Shown here: positions 32,532 through 42,246 of the stretch, piece after piece
Layout of the letters: every line of letters starts with the position of its first letter
Numbering within the stretch: position 1 is the first letter of the stretch
Origin: Purpureocillium takamizusanense
Taxonomy: Eukaryota; Ascomycota; Sordariomycetes; Hypocreales; Ophiocordycipitaceae
DNA: 64,000 nucleotides
Assembly (NCBI RefSeq): GCF_022605165.1
Contig: NC_063069.1
Location: forward strand, 4,278,001 to 4,342,000
Direction of reading: 5' to 3'
Notes under the pieces: generated by a model
What the model saw: only the letters and a program-made list of their open reading frames with translations
Database searches by the model: none
What the model was told of the DNA's origin: nothing
Translations under genes and position numbers: made by a program

Positions 32532-33398
32532 ATGCCGCAGAAACCAGGGCATGTTGCCGGCAAGATGCTGTGGATGGTGCCGCGCTATGCTGAGCTTGAA
32601 GGCACCCTCATCCGGCTGGGCAGCATCCTCAGCGATCCGGAGAACCTCGAGACGAGCCTCAATCTAAACGCCATCCCCGCGATCCCCGCAGGTGCGCGCC
32701 GCGATGCCACCCCGCACGTGCGGCAGTATGTGCGCAGCGAAATGAAGAATAGCGACAGCGCGCTGGTCAAGGCCATGCCGAACCTGCCACTGCTGAGCGC
32801 GGGGCTGTCGGGCGACGTGAGGCGGACCGACACGGCTGAGACGACAATCTGCGCCATCGATGTCAAGGCCGAGGTGTTCATGCCGGACAAGGCCTTCATG
32901 CAGGAGGCGCTCAAGCACAAGGGCGTCATCGAACACGCCCGCAAGGGGTCGTTTGGGACGCGGCTCTATGTCATCGTCGGCGTGGCCACCGCCGGCGAGC
33001 TCACGGTCAAGGAGAAGCTAGGCAACGAGCGCCGGGCCGCCGCCCCGGGCCATTTGGCTGCACCGGGCGGCGCAGGCGAGGGCGAGGCAGGGTTCGAGCA
33101 TCAGCGCCAGGGTGAGGTTGACTCGGAGCTCGAGGTGAAGAACTCGTGCGACTTCGCCTACCGTCTGCGCGAGTTCGTCTACACTCGCGTCCGCGGACTG
33201 CGGGACAAAGGCGACTATGGCGAGAACTCCATGTTCAGCAAAGCCAGCGCCAGCAGCGATTTCATCGGTGCCAGCGGCAAGCCCGCCGCCGCCGCCCAGA
33301 AGCAGGTCGAGGAGCTGCCCAAGTTCCTATTTTTCAAGCCGGACGATGCGGCTGCTCCTGGAATCATGACATTCGTGGTGTCCGCGGAAGCGGCGTGA
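32532..33398 (+). CDS. gasdermin-like pore-forming protein (candidate, HET-Q1/RCD-1 type)
   Basis: Single exon, 288 aa. No catalytic motif. The pattern of alternating hydrophobic strands (GTLIRLGSIL; ETTICAIDVKAEVF; RLYVIVGVATAGEL; CDFAYRLREFVYTR) separated by charged loops fits the gasdermin N-terminal fold, and the length matches fungal gasdermins (about 270-290 aa). The last 40 residues (after the Gly/Ser/Ala-rich stretch) form a short tail like the inhibitory C-terminal piece that a subtilase removes in the HET-Q1/HET-Q2 pair. Family call rests on length, strand pattern and the adjacent same-strand subtilase remnant; I have no alignment. Role by analogy: plasma-membrane pore formation in cell death after allorecognition or infection. 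Base composition is GC-rich and the frame is undamaged. Confidence 0.55.
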   Translation: MPQKPGHVAGKMLWMVPRYAELEGTLIRLGSILSDPENLETSLNLNAIPAIPAGARRDATPHVRQYVRSEMKNSDSALVKAMPNLPLLSAGLSGDVRRTDTAETTICAIDVKAEVFMPDKAFMQEALKHKGVIEHARKGSFGTRLYVIVGVATAGELTVKEKLGNERRAAAPGHLAAPGGAGEGEAGFEHQRQGEVDSELEVKNSCDFAYRLREFVYTRVRGLRDKGDYGENSMFSKASASSDFIGASGKPAAAAQKQVEELPKFLFFKPDDAAAPGIMTFVVSAEAA

Positions 33399-34148
33399 AG
33401 GGCTCACTGCAGCAATCGGTCTGCTTGGCAGCTTGAAATGCTGGTGAATGGTTTCGTGTCAGCCTTGTCGCACGGCACTGACGCATAACAAGCCGATGAC
33501 TGGGTAGGCCCCATGTGGATCGGGCAACGAAAGACTTTTGATTCGTATTTAATAGCTGACGCGGCGTCGAGTTTTCTATGGCTAGCGTCCCGTGCATTTC
33601 AGTGCCCTGGGCGTGGAAGACGAAGGAAAGAATCAACGCGTCATTTCCGATACCGAGTGTTGCCGCGACATCATTCAGAATGTATAGTAACAAAGTCGAT
33701 TTCCCAGAGCCGGGCTTCCCTCTGATCCAGAGCAGGGCCCGGTCACAAGAAGCCCAGCGCGTATACACGTGGTGCTGAGATATCCACTGGCATGTCCCCG
33801 TTGCTTCGGCTTCGATGTCGTGAAGCCGACTGTCCATTCTCGGGAACGCCAACGAGCTCCAGCAATCGTGGGGTAGATTGATGGCTTCTTTTGTGCCTGT
33901 GTAGCTTGATGAGTTGCGAATATGCTATCGACGAAGCGGCCGTTCATATCAAAATACACCGGGCCGGAGAAGCTGGCACCAGGGAAGTGGTCACCACTGC
34001 CTGCACTCTCGTTCACGGTACTCGCATAAGCGCTGATATGATCCCCAGCACGGCGGTTGCTATCAAGCCTGTCGTTTTGTCGACCTGACCAAGCCGAGGC
34101 CGCTTCCGTGACGCGAAGTCCCCCTCCATCTCTCCTTCTGTTGTTCAA
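33364..34148 (-). pseudogene. NACHT-type NLR (STAND) N-terminal fragment
   Basis: The frame 33852-33364 shows the hallmark lead-in of fungal NLRs (FPRMDSRLHDIEAEATGTCQWI) and a Walker A motif GKPGSGKST, then FVFHAQGTEMHG, after which it loses similarity and stops. Walker B, the rest of the NACHT domain and the repeat domain are missing. In the adjacent frame upstream (34148 to about 33880) lies GSGDHFPGASFSGPVYF, which looks like the short Gly-rich amyloid-type signalling motifs at NLR N-termini. The two parts are joined by a frame change near the AAAA run at about 33890, either a frameshift or an unrecognised intron. It is convergent with the gasdermin-like gene and overlaps its last 35 bases. 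Confidence 0.65.
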
Positions 34149-34617
34149 GGTCTAGTAGTTCGGGTCAGAACCACGGGGACCTTGTCTTCATCAAGAAAAG
34201 CACAGATACGCGACACGACACCGCCTCAACTGGTTGCTAAATGCAGTCAGAAGTCGTTATAAGGACATCGACAAAGCCCGCAGCACAACAGCTTCGCAGT
34301 TGTAGGAAAACGGAGATCACAATTGCGGCGTCGAGCACGGGAGAGACCACGGGAGGGACCACGGCATCTTCACGAAGATGGCTGGCCCTGTTTCAACTGA
34401 CACTTATTCCACCTGGAAGCTTGGAATAGCCAGAGGATAAAGGGATCTTGATGGGGTCTGGCGTTCGACGTGGCACACGATGGCTCGGAGCGACGCTTCC
34501 TCTTCTCACCCAACGATGCCATGCGTGTACCTCGGCTTGCTAGTTGCCAGCATCCCTACAGGGGACATCTTCCAGAATAGCAAACAGAGGTCGATGTCTA
34601 TTCGTGCTGGAAGGTGC

Positions 34618-35574
34618 TCAGTCGATAACAATAGGATCTTCCGCCGCGCCCGATCCACCATGAAAAATCGACTCTCTCCTTCTCAAGTCTTGAGCCCATT
34701 CATCACACGGTAAACACACATGAAAGTCAACTCGCCTGCTCCATGAACACCGCTTAGACAAGTCGACATGGACGACTGTCCCGTGCCGATCAGACACAGC
34801 TTTCGCAAGCCTGTTAGCGAGTCGTTTCGGACCATGAACCCGAAGGCTTGTGCCCAGAACGAGAAGGAAATCAGGCGCTGCGGCCACATCCTTGGCGATG
34901 ATGCTTCCAATTGCCTCACCATCTCGATGTTCCCCGTCTAGCAACACAATATCTGGCAGGAGGTGACCGATATGGCTGCGCCTTTTCCCAGCACCTACTC
35001 TTGCCTGGCAAACGGCGGCGCAGGACGGGCACGACACAGCATCTCCAGCTGTGATGAACGCGTCATACTCGGCCCAATTACTAAACAGGCCGCAGCAAGA
35101 AGGGCAGCGAAGGTGACGCAGGGAGCCGTGAAGCGGGATACAGTTGTATCCGGGGTCGACGCCGACGGACAGTCCTACTTTTTCCTCGAGCATATAGATA
35201 TTCTGCGTGTAGCACCGCAGAAGTTGGCCTCGGATGCGCAAAGTGTCGAGCAGGCTATGTGTCTGCGTCGGTCTCGCGATGAGGGCTTTCTGACGAAGTT
35301 CCAATGCGAACTTGAGCAGACGAGCACGCCCTTCCGGGGACCGCGCAGCGCCTTCGGTAAAGACCTCCCCATTTCTATAGAGGCCACTGTTCGACCGGTA
35401 GTCCTGGGTCAGTCAGTCACGTCCCAACCTTTCCGACTGCATGCCTACCGGAATCTGTGCGGCTGTACTGATGCCGGCACCCATCAGAACGACGACCTTT
35501 CTCGCTCGAGCGAGACACGCGGCAACACTCTGGAGACCATGTTCGTCGCTAAGTGCGTGTATCGTTTGGTGCAT
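34618..35574 (-). CDS. sirtuin (SIR2-family NAD-dependent deacylase) with altered QNID motif
   Basis: Exons 35574-35449 and 35403-34618 give 303 aa; the 45-bp intron (35404-35448) begins GTAGGC and ends CCCAG and joins AAQIP to DYRSNSGLY. Motifs in order: VVLMGAGIST, DYRSNSG, CYTQNIYMLEEKVGL, LHGSLRHLRC with two CPSC zinc pairs, LPDIVLLDGEH and LVLGTSLRVHGP. All four zinc Cys and the catalytic His are present. In the NAD-binding motif TQNID the Asp is Tyr, which should affect catalysis. Sirtuins remove acyl groups from lysines using NAD. The frame is open upstream of the chosen Met to about 35660, so an additional 5' exon is possible. Confidence 0.8.
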
Positions 35575-36060
35575 CGTCGCTAGAGTTCTTCCGGTCGCCT
35601 GACGTATCTGGGCAGTGTTTTGATAGCGATGGGGAAGGACCCAGAACAGTGAAGGAGGAGAATTTCGAGGAGGGGTCGCCGGGCGCCCGCCAGACTTTAT
35701 ACCTGGCGATCAGGCTGCCCGATGGCGCGTCACCTGCGTCGGACGAGGGGTGCCCTGCCACTTCATGCCGGGCCAAGAGCCAGCCCGGAGGGCGCGTCTC
35801 CAGCAACCTAGCCACAGGCGGACTTGACAGGTGCGTCTCCAAAGGCACACACAGTGAGAGCGACACGAAGAGCTCATTGGCGTGTCAACTCTGGCTGCCG
35901 TCAAGGGAGACACTCCTTGCACAGTGACCCAACCATCAGCGAGCGGACATACCGAGGAGCATATGCGTTGGGTTGTATGTATTCCCCTTCCACCAGTGCC
36001 GAATGCCGACTGACACACGCCGTCCTCTCATCCACCCTGGATTGCGGTGATACTTGCTGA
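35575..36060. other. intergenic between sirtuin and CK1-like gene
   Basis: No separate gene. The part next to the sirtuin is open in its frame and may contain an upstream exon. Confidence 0.5.
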
Positions 36061-37115
36061 CTACGACGGGACGACATGACCGTGCAGCTCGCTGAATCGC
36101 TTCTCTGTCCAGTCGAACACGTTGTCGTGCTTGAACCCGCGGGCCATAAACAGGCGATCAAAGAGCCGACGAAGGTATGCATAGTCTGGCCTGTCTTCGA
36201 AGCCCAATGAGCGAACATAATCAAGATATGTGGCAAACTCTTCTGGTAACCCCTCGCATAAGGTGTTTGTTGTGATATCCGTCTTGATCTCTTTGATCAA
36301 ATTGTTCTTCTCTTCCTCTTTCACTGCTTTACGGCCTTGCCAGGGCAGGGAACCACGAATGAAGTACAAGAGGACATATCCAAGTGACTCCAAGTCATCA
36401 CCCCAGGACTGTTCTGAGAAATGATGGTAAGAACTTGAGCAGGCTGGAGTCTGCTGGAGACTTACTACGTCTGTTGTGGTTGTTGATGCTGGCATATCGA
36501 AGCGTGCGGCCGTGACTGTGCCCCTCCGAAGCCAGGCCAGAGAACTCCTGGGCTAGACCAAAGTCAATCGCATATATTATGTTGCCGCGCCGCCCGAGTC
36601 CCATGAGAAAATTATCCGGCTTGATGTCATGATGCAAGTAGTGCTTGTCATGGATGTACTGGATCCGCGAGATGGCCTGGTCAGCGATAAGAAGGACTGT
36701 TTTGAGCGAGAACTGCCGGTCGCAGAAGTTGAACAAGTCTTCGAGTGAGGGCCCGAGAAGCTCCTGGACCAACACATAGAAGTCATCCTGCTGGCCGTAC
36801 CAAAGAACCCGCGGTATTCCCGGCCCTCCTGCGAGTGCTCTGTAGATGCTTGCTTCGTCTTCGAGGATTCTGGGGTCATCTCTTATGTGCACAAGCTTCA
36901 TCGCCACCTCTTCACCTGACTTGATGTCACAGCCTAGCTGAGTTAGTACGCACCGTGATAACGAGCCTGTGGGGCGTACCGTCATAGACGAGACCGAACC
37001 CGCCCTCGCCAAGTTTGGACTTGACCCGGTACCTGCCATTGACTATTATAGGCTGTGTGCAATCAGAACTGGACTCCGCACGTTCTTTGTTTCGGGCTGT
37101 GCTTCATACCTTCAT
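36061..37115 (-). CDS. CK1-like protein kinase, four exons
   Basis: Exons 37115-37110, 37052-36980, 36933-36466 and 36413-36061 give 299 aa, the normal size of a casein-kinase-1 catalytic domain. Introns are 57, 46 and 52 bp; the second has a perfect TACTAAC branch site. The first coding exon is only ATGAAG. Motifs: [11 protein letters not shown] glycine loop, VAMKL lysine, [31 protein letters not shown] and [13 protein letters not shown]. In the catalytic loop HRD is HHD, but the Asp and Asn are kept. It belongs to the divergent CK1-like set that is expanded in many Sordariomycetes. It shares a 450-bp divergent promoter region with the DUF7924-type gene. A partial copy lies at 41.86 kb. Confidence 0.88.
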
Positions 37116-37567
37116 CCTGCCGCTTTCGCCGGCCACAGGCGGCTTCTCTGGATGGGAGTCAACGGTGGAGCTTTTGGAGTCGGGCGGGAACGGGATGTGC
37201 CGGCGGGTCGGTCCACTATTTATCCGGCGCCGCCCATGCCACGAGCTGCTGCCCCGCGTAGCCGCGCGTTCTTGGGGTACACCACGTGTAGCAGTCCTCC
37301 TCCCCGGTACACAGTCGGTCCAACATTAGGTACAAGTGCCACCTGCGGTTGCTTCCCACGATGGTGCGGCTCATGAGACGATAACACCCACCTTCGTGCA
37401 GGCCGGGCGGCTAACGGTTGGCCTGCAGCTGTCTGAGTTACGGATCACTCTAACTTCGCGTCGAGGCGATCGGGCAGACAGCGCGTTCCGACCCAATCAT
37501 TGTCCTCTCACATGACGGCCCCGGCGCATGTTAAAACGAGGCCGTCTGTCCCGACCACGGCCTACCG
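37116..37567. promoter_or_regulatory. divergent promoter region of CK1-like and DUF7924-type genes
   Basis: 452 bp between two divergent start codons. It contains a CACGTG palindrome near 37282 and an A/T-rich ACTATTTATCC near 37207, which could serve as a TATA-like element for the minus-strand gene. Inference from position only. Confidence 0.35.
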
Positions 37568-39340
37568 ATGGCTCAAATTAATCCCACTTCTGCACGGAAT
37601 TCGCCCATGGCGAGCGCGTGCAAGCGCAAGCGGCTCACAGACCTTCCCACCGAAGCCAGCCCTCCGGCGAAGAGGTGCAAGTTCACGAGAAGGCACAGAG
37701 CGACTCCGTTTGCCCCGTCATTTTGGGACAATCTCTCGAAGGTGTCCCTTACGTCTCTTGCCCTGCGAGAAGTTGACCGGCGGAACGAAGCGCGGCAATA
37801 TTTGCCGATTCCTGCAGCCTCCGGCGACGTGGTTTCCAAGGACATCGCCCGCTTCGCAAGACACGGCGGGCCCGATCTTCGCAATCTCCGAGGAGTAGGT
37901 TCTCATTGTCTGCCTCAAGCGTGATCTAACAAGTTCTAGTTCCAAGCATCGCAAACCATTGCGGCTATGTCATCAACTTCGTCATCTACGAACCCCCGCA
38001 GTCGACGGACGCAGTCAACGGGAGCGACTAGCGTCACGTCAAGAAGCAGAAAATCGTCCGCGTACGATAAGAACTTCGAAGCACACCTCGCCGATAATGG
38101 TGTGTACATGAACAGTCGGAGATCGAAACCAAACAACGTGAAGGATATCCAGAGAGAACTGGCCAAAGAAAGAGCATCATTGTCCCCATCCAAGTTTTCC
38201 GATGGAGCTTTTGAAACTTTCCAGCGGCAAAATGATGATGCGGTCTTCGAGTCTGATGTTATGGCGACATTAGTACCTCGACTATGCGGCACATCGGGCA
38301 TTCACAGCAAACAGAACGTCCTGTTTACAGAGCTGAAGCCCATCATGGACAACAGCGCGGTGAAGCCGAAGCCGGATTTTTTCGACGGAGCTCGCCTGGA
38401 AGACCTCAACAAGCAACTCAGGGAGGATGAGGTTATTCGGTCAACGGCTGTCCCTAGCAAGCATCCCCGCGTCCCTGTGGTGCCGAACTTCTTCCTTGAG
38501 GCCAAGGGACCAGACGGTAACGCGGCTGTGGCCCAGAGGCAGGCGTGTTACAACGGAGCGTATGGCGCCAAGGCCGTGCGCCGCTTGCAAAATTATGGGC
38601 AGACCGAGCCAGTCTATGACAGCAGTGCGTACACAATCAGCTCGACTTACCATGCCGGGACCGGCACGCTCCAGCTTTACTCGCATCATATCACGGCGCC
38701 AAGCGCTGCTGAAGAGCGGCCAGAGTATCATATGACGCAGCTTAAAGCATACGCGTTGACAAGCGATCGTGAGACCTTCGTGGCAGGGGCTACTGCTTTC
38801 AGGAACGCCCGGGAATTGGCCAAACGTTATCGCGACACCTTCATTCAGACCGCGAATATGAGGACAGCTCCGGCGAGTACAATGGACCCTGCTGGTGTCA
38901 TCGTGTCTTGCGAAGAGACCTCGACATTCGCGCAGCACGAAATTTTCGAATCAGAGGATCCGTCCGAGTACGGTGCCTGGCAGGATGCCGACAATGCGCT
39001 TCAGGAGTTAATCGCCGAGGGCGAAGCCGAGGCAACTGTCATGTCCCGGTCCCTGCCGGCGGAAGAAGACTCCCAGTACTTAAGCCAGGAATCGGGCCCA
39101 TTGGAGAACGACGACCCGTCTTTGAGTTTTGCATCCAGTTTCACCTCGTTCGACATTGAAGCTCTACGCTCTAAGCGTCCCAGGCAGTCACTAAGTCCGC
39201 CTACGAAGACCAAGAGGACTTTCCCTTCGACGATGGGGCAAGATGCCAACTCGGACCCAGTCAAGCCGTCTCCGGGTTCTACAACATCGACGTCATCCTC
39301 GAGTGGGAAGAGGCAGGGAGAGCGGCGGCGACTGCGATGA
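37568..39340 (+). CDS. DUF7924-type protein with PD-(D/E)XK-like core, two exons
   Basis: Exons 37568-37894 and 37940-39340 give 575 aa; the 45-bp intron starts GTAGGT, has an ATCTAAC branch site and ends CTAG, and joins LRG to FQASQT. The N-terminus is basic with KRKR and the motif ALREVDRRNEARQYLP, followed by DIARFARHGGPDLRNLRG. The central domain has KPDFFDG and then FFLEAKGPDGNAAVAQRQACYNGAYGAKAVR, where the D...ExK order looks like a restriction-endonuclease fold. The C-terminus is Ser/Thr/Pro-rich with KRP and KRQGERRRLR. Function of this fungal family is unknown; a nuclear, DNA-related role is inferred only. No damage seen. Confidence 0.75.
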
Positions 39341-39374
39341 TATGTACAGGTACGACGATTGAGTTGAGAACTGG

Positions 39375-39563
39375 ATGGGGTCCTCTTCCTCAACGTCGCA
39401 GCGTGCACCTAGGCGGCGGTGGATCTATTCTTTGGTCATGCTTATGTCTCAACATTGGGTGGGCAGAGGGAAGGTTGACTTCGCAAGCATTGCCGAGAGT
39501 ATGGCAGAGACGTGGCGGCTGGGGATCACACACAAGGGTGCGACCTGGGAAGTTGGTACGTAG
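39375..39563 (+). CDS. hypothetical short ORF, possible first exon
   Basis: 62 codons with a protein-like run (VDFASIAESMAETWRLG, KGATWEV). A GTACGT donor-like sequence lies at its end (39556), so it may be an exon of a small gene between the DUF7924-type and zinc-finger genes. No downstream exon could be fixed. Confidence 0.3.
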   Translation: MGSSSSTSQRAPRRRWIYSLVMLMSQHWVGRGKVDFASIAESMAETWRLGITHKGATWEVGT

Positions 39564-40017
39564 CAGACTTTACTCCGCTATCAGCTTAGACACAATCGCA
39601 CTGCGATCACACTGCAAATAAGCCTATTCTGTCGTTCCGCCGCGGGACCCTGTCTAATCGTAGATAGAGAAGCCTTTTGGGTTGAACAGATGGGGCTTTG
39701 TGCGGTGACTGCGGGAGGGTGCAGGCAGACGGAACAGTGTCTGTAACCGCCCGGCAGCTTGCCGATCGGAGCCAAATTTAGAACATCATTCTGTTTGGAA
39801 GGAGATGGCTGCAGATGTGACCAGTGCTTAGACACGTGCAACCAACCATAGCCCTCGTCCAGCCGCTGCATGCGCCACTTGGGAGAACCCCGCGTTGCCT
39901 CAAGTACCGCTTCAACCCTCGTTTGACTTGGCTAAGCCAACGCCTTCTCGTACTAGTTCCCATCGCCCTCTTTTGCTTAAGTGTATCACAGCCAAGGGCT
40001 TGACGACGCCAAGCGTC

Positions 40018-41296
40018 ATGGCTGCCAGTGAACTGGAGCGGTTCCATTGCGGGTATTGTTCAGCCGACTTTCCGTCTAAGGTGTTGCTCGAGAGACATAT
40101 CGACTTCTTTCGGGTATGAAACCGCAGTGATAAGCGATGAATAGACTCTAACTATCCGCAGAAGAGAGGCGAGGAGGCGGAGGAATGCCGCGCTCACGCA
40201 AGCAACGGCGAGTTGGTGATGGAAACAGAGGATATGGAGCCCTCATTCCTCTTATATCCGCACGTCGAATGTCCATCACCAAATTGCCGGAAGGGATCTT
40301 CGGAGAACGGCATAATCGTTCGGACACATTTCCTCGTGCGTGAGTATCATGTGCCTCAACGTGAAGTCTCCTTCTCCTACATTCTAATACGATGAAGATA
40401 TTGACTGCGACGAGATATGCCTGGATTGTCACAAGCACGTTTCTACCAACGCATATCAGTTCTTCAGGCATGCAATCAAATGCCGGGGCAAGACACCGGA
40501 GAGACAACGCTACATTCTTGACGTCAAAAAGTCCCTCTCTGTACGCCGGGATAAACAACTACTCAATATGTTACAACATGATCCAAAGGCAGTTTATAGC
40601 CGAAGGCTGAGCAAACGTAAACACCTCGAAGGCGAACAGTCCTCCTCCACACGGCAACTTCGAGACGGACCGAAACGAAACGGGGAGAGGGAGATCAACG
40701 GCAGACAAGATACGGAAGAACAGCATGCGGCAGCCACATTGTCATCGCCAGCGGCTGAACCCACTGGCACAATCGCAACAGAGGCGCCAGTGATCAGCGA
40801 TGCTGCAGTCATACACAGAAACAAGGCCAGCGATCCGACAACCCATGCACGTGCCGCACAGCTTCAGCCGTCCGATGAACCGCAACGATGGATGCGATCA
40901 AAGATATTGGCACACATGGAGTCCAAGCTTGGGAGACTGGATGATCGCGCGCAGGATTACGTTCAACAACTAACCCCACAACAGCTTCAAGATTTGTTCA
41001 ACGTCATTTACAACGATATGGGATTGCTCTATCGTGATTTAGAGAAAGCCGTCTCAGAGATCCTGCTCTGTCTGTACAGCTCGAGGACCTACCGCGCGGA
41101 ACGTGACATGCAAACTACTCGATCCTCATGCATGACTGTCGACGTCGACTTGAAAGGAGACTATGAAGTCAAGATCAAAGTGGGAAGAGTGCATGGTTTG
41201 CTTTTTATCAGACAGTATAACATCCTGATGCATTGTCTGTTTGCAGTGGAAGAGCTACAGTCCGAAGTAGGCCCAACCACAATTTTTCGAGAATGA
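40018..41296 (+). CDS. C2H2-like zinc-finger protein, three exons
   Basis: Exons 40018-40113, 40162-40339 and 40398-41296. Intron 1 (48 bp, GTATGA...CTAAC...GCAG) and intron 2 (58 bp, GTGAGT...GAAG) keep frame. The first exon holds FHCGYCSADFPSKVLLERHIDFF, a C2H2-like finger whose last His may be supplied from the next exon (CRAH). Exon 2 adds CPSPNC, and exon 3 DCDEICLDCHKHV and RHAIKC, so up to three Cys/His clusters are present. The remainder is a Ser/Thr/Glu-rich linker and a helical C-terminus (WMRSKILAHMESKLG...QLTPQQLQDLFNVIY). Probably a nuclear regulator; no known family assigned. A further intron (from 41188, ending GCAG near 41246) is possible and would shorten the C-terminus. Confidence 0.65.
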
Positions 41297-41322
41297 GAAC
41301 AGACTAGCCAGCGTTCTTGAAT

Positions 41323-41676
41323 TTAAATCGCATCCGTTATGATGATGGCTGCGCCATAGAGAAGCTCGATGCGCCATCCTGTTTCGACGATCCCAGACAT
41401 CTGGCCAGATCCTGGAGCCCAGTATCCCCATTTTAATTTTTCACCGTCGAACACAAGAACGGTCGGCCGTCGAATTTCCAGGTTGATTCTGCTCGTAACA
41501 GTGATGTTGTCTGGAGCGTCTTGATAAAGTGCGCCTCGGTCAATTTCGCGGCTGTTCTGGCCGTAAGTCAGCACCGAGCGATTGGAGCATGTCGCAGTAC
41601 CCACTTTACTCATGTCGCAAGTGCCTCTCGCAGTGATTCGGTTCGTAACCGCTGCGCATACGATAAGACAGTACAA
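41323..41676 (-). pseudogene. short ORF, possible HSP70-like fragment
   Basis: 117 codons. The stretch DAPDNITVTSRINLEIRRPTVLVFD followed by KLKWGY resembles the N-terminal part of fungal HSP70/HSPA12-like proteins, but the ATP-binding motifs are absent. Very uncertain. Confidence 0.25.
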
Positions 41677-41860
41677 TATACAGTCCTCAAGGTTGCTTGA
41701 TTCGAAAAGGGTGAACTCGATAAGAAATGCTGGAAGGTCCGCGTTGCATTGTCATGATGTTGCGAGGTTATGCTATGGTTGGGCTTAGATGTACGGAATA
41801 TTAGCGCAGCCTGACTCCCGTCATGTGATGCCCCGCTTGATTCAAACCCCGCTTTCATGT

Positions 41861-42010
41861 ACTAACTCCGCCGGCTGTGACATCAAGTCAGGTGAAGAGG
41901 TGGCCATAAAGCTTGTGCACATAAGAGCCGACCGCAGAATCCTCGAAGACGAAGCAAGCATTCATAGAGCACTTGCAGGAGGGCCCAGAATACCGCGGGT
42001 TCTTTTTTCG
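41861..42010 (+). pseudogene. fragment of a CK1-like kinase gene including intron tail
   Basis: About 150 bp align with positions 36940-36800 (minus strand) of the CK1-like gene: the TACTAAC branch site, then [17 protein letters not shown] and RALAGGP. Because intron sequence is kept, it was copied as DNA, not through mRNA. Nothing of the remaining kinase follows. Confidence 0.85.
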
Positions 42011-42246
42011 TTCGATCGGGCCGCGGGCGCTCACCCCTGTCGCTCAGTGTCGCAGAAAGAGGGGTTGATCCTGGCGCTTGAGGCCCGAACAGCTCGGTCG
42101 CGGCGCTGTATTGTGACAGCGAACAACCAATGGGCTTCCAGCGCCACCGTTGTCGAGCCAAGCTCTGTGTTCGGTCATTGGAACACCTTCCCACCGAGCA
42201 AGTTCCTGGGCTTCACGGTTTCTGAACGTGCTGGCCGACAGACTTC

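Noticed and set aside
34963..35583. 206-codon plus-strand frame over the sirtuin
   Set aside because: Antisense to the sirtuin exons, which carry clear motifs.
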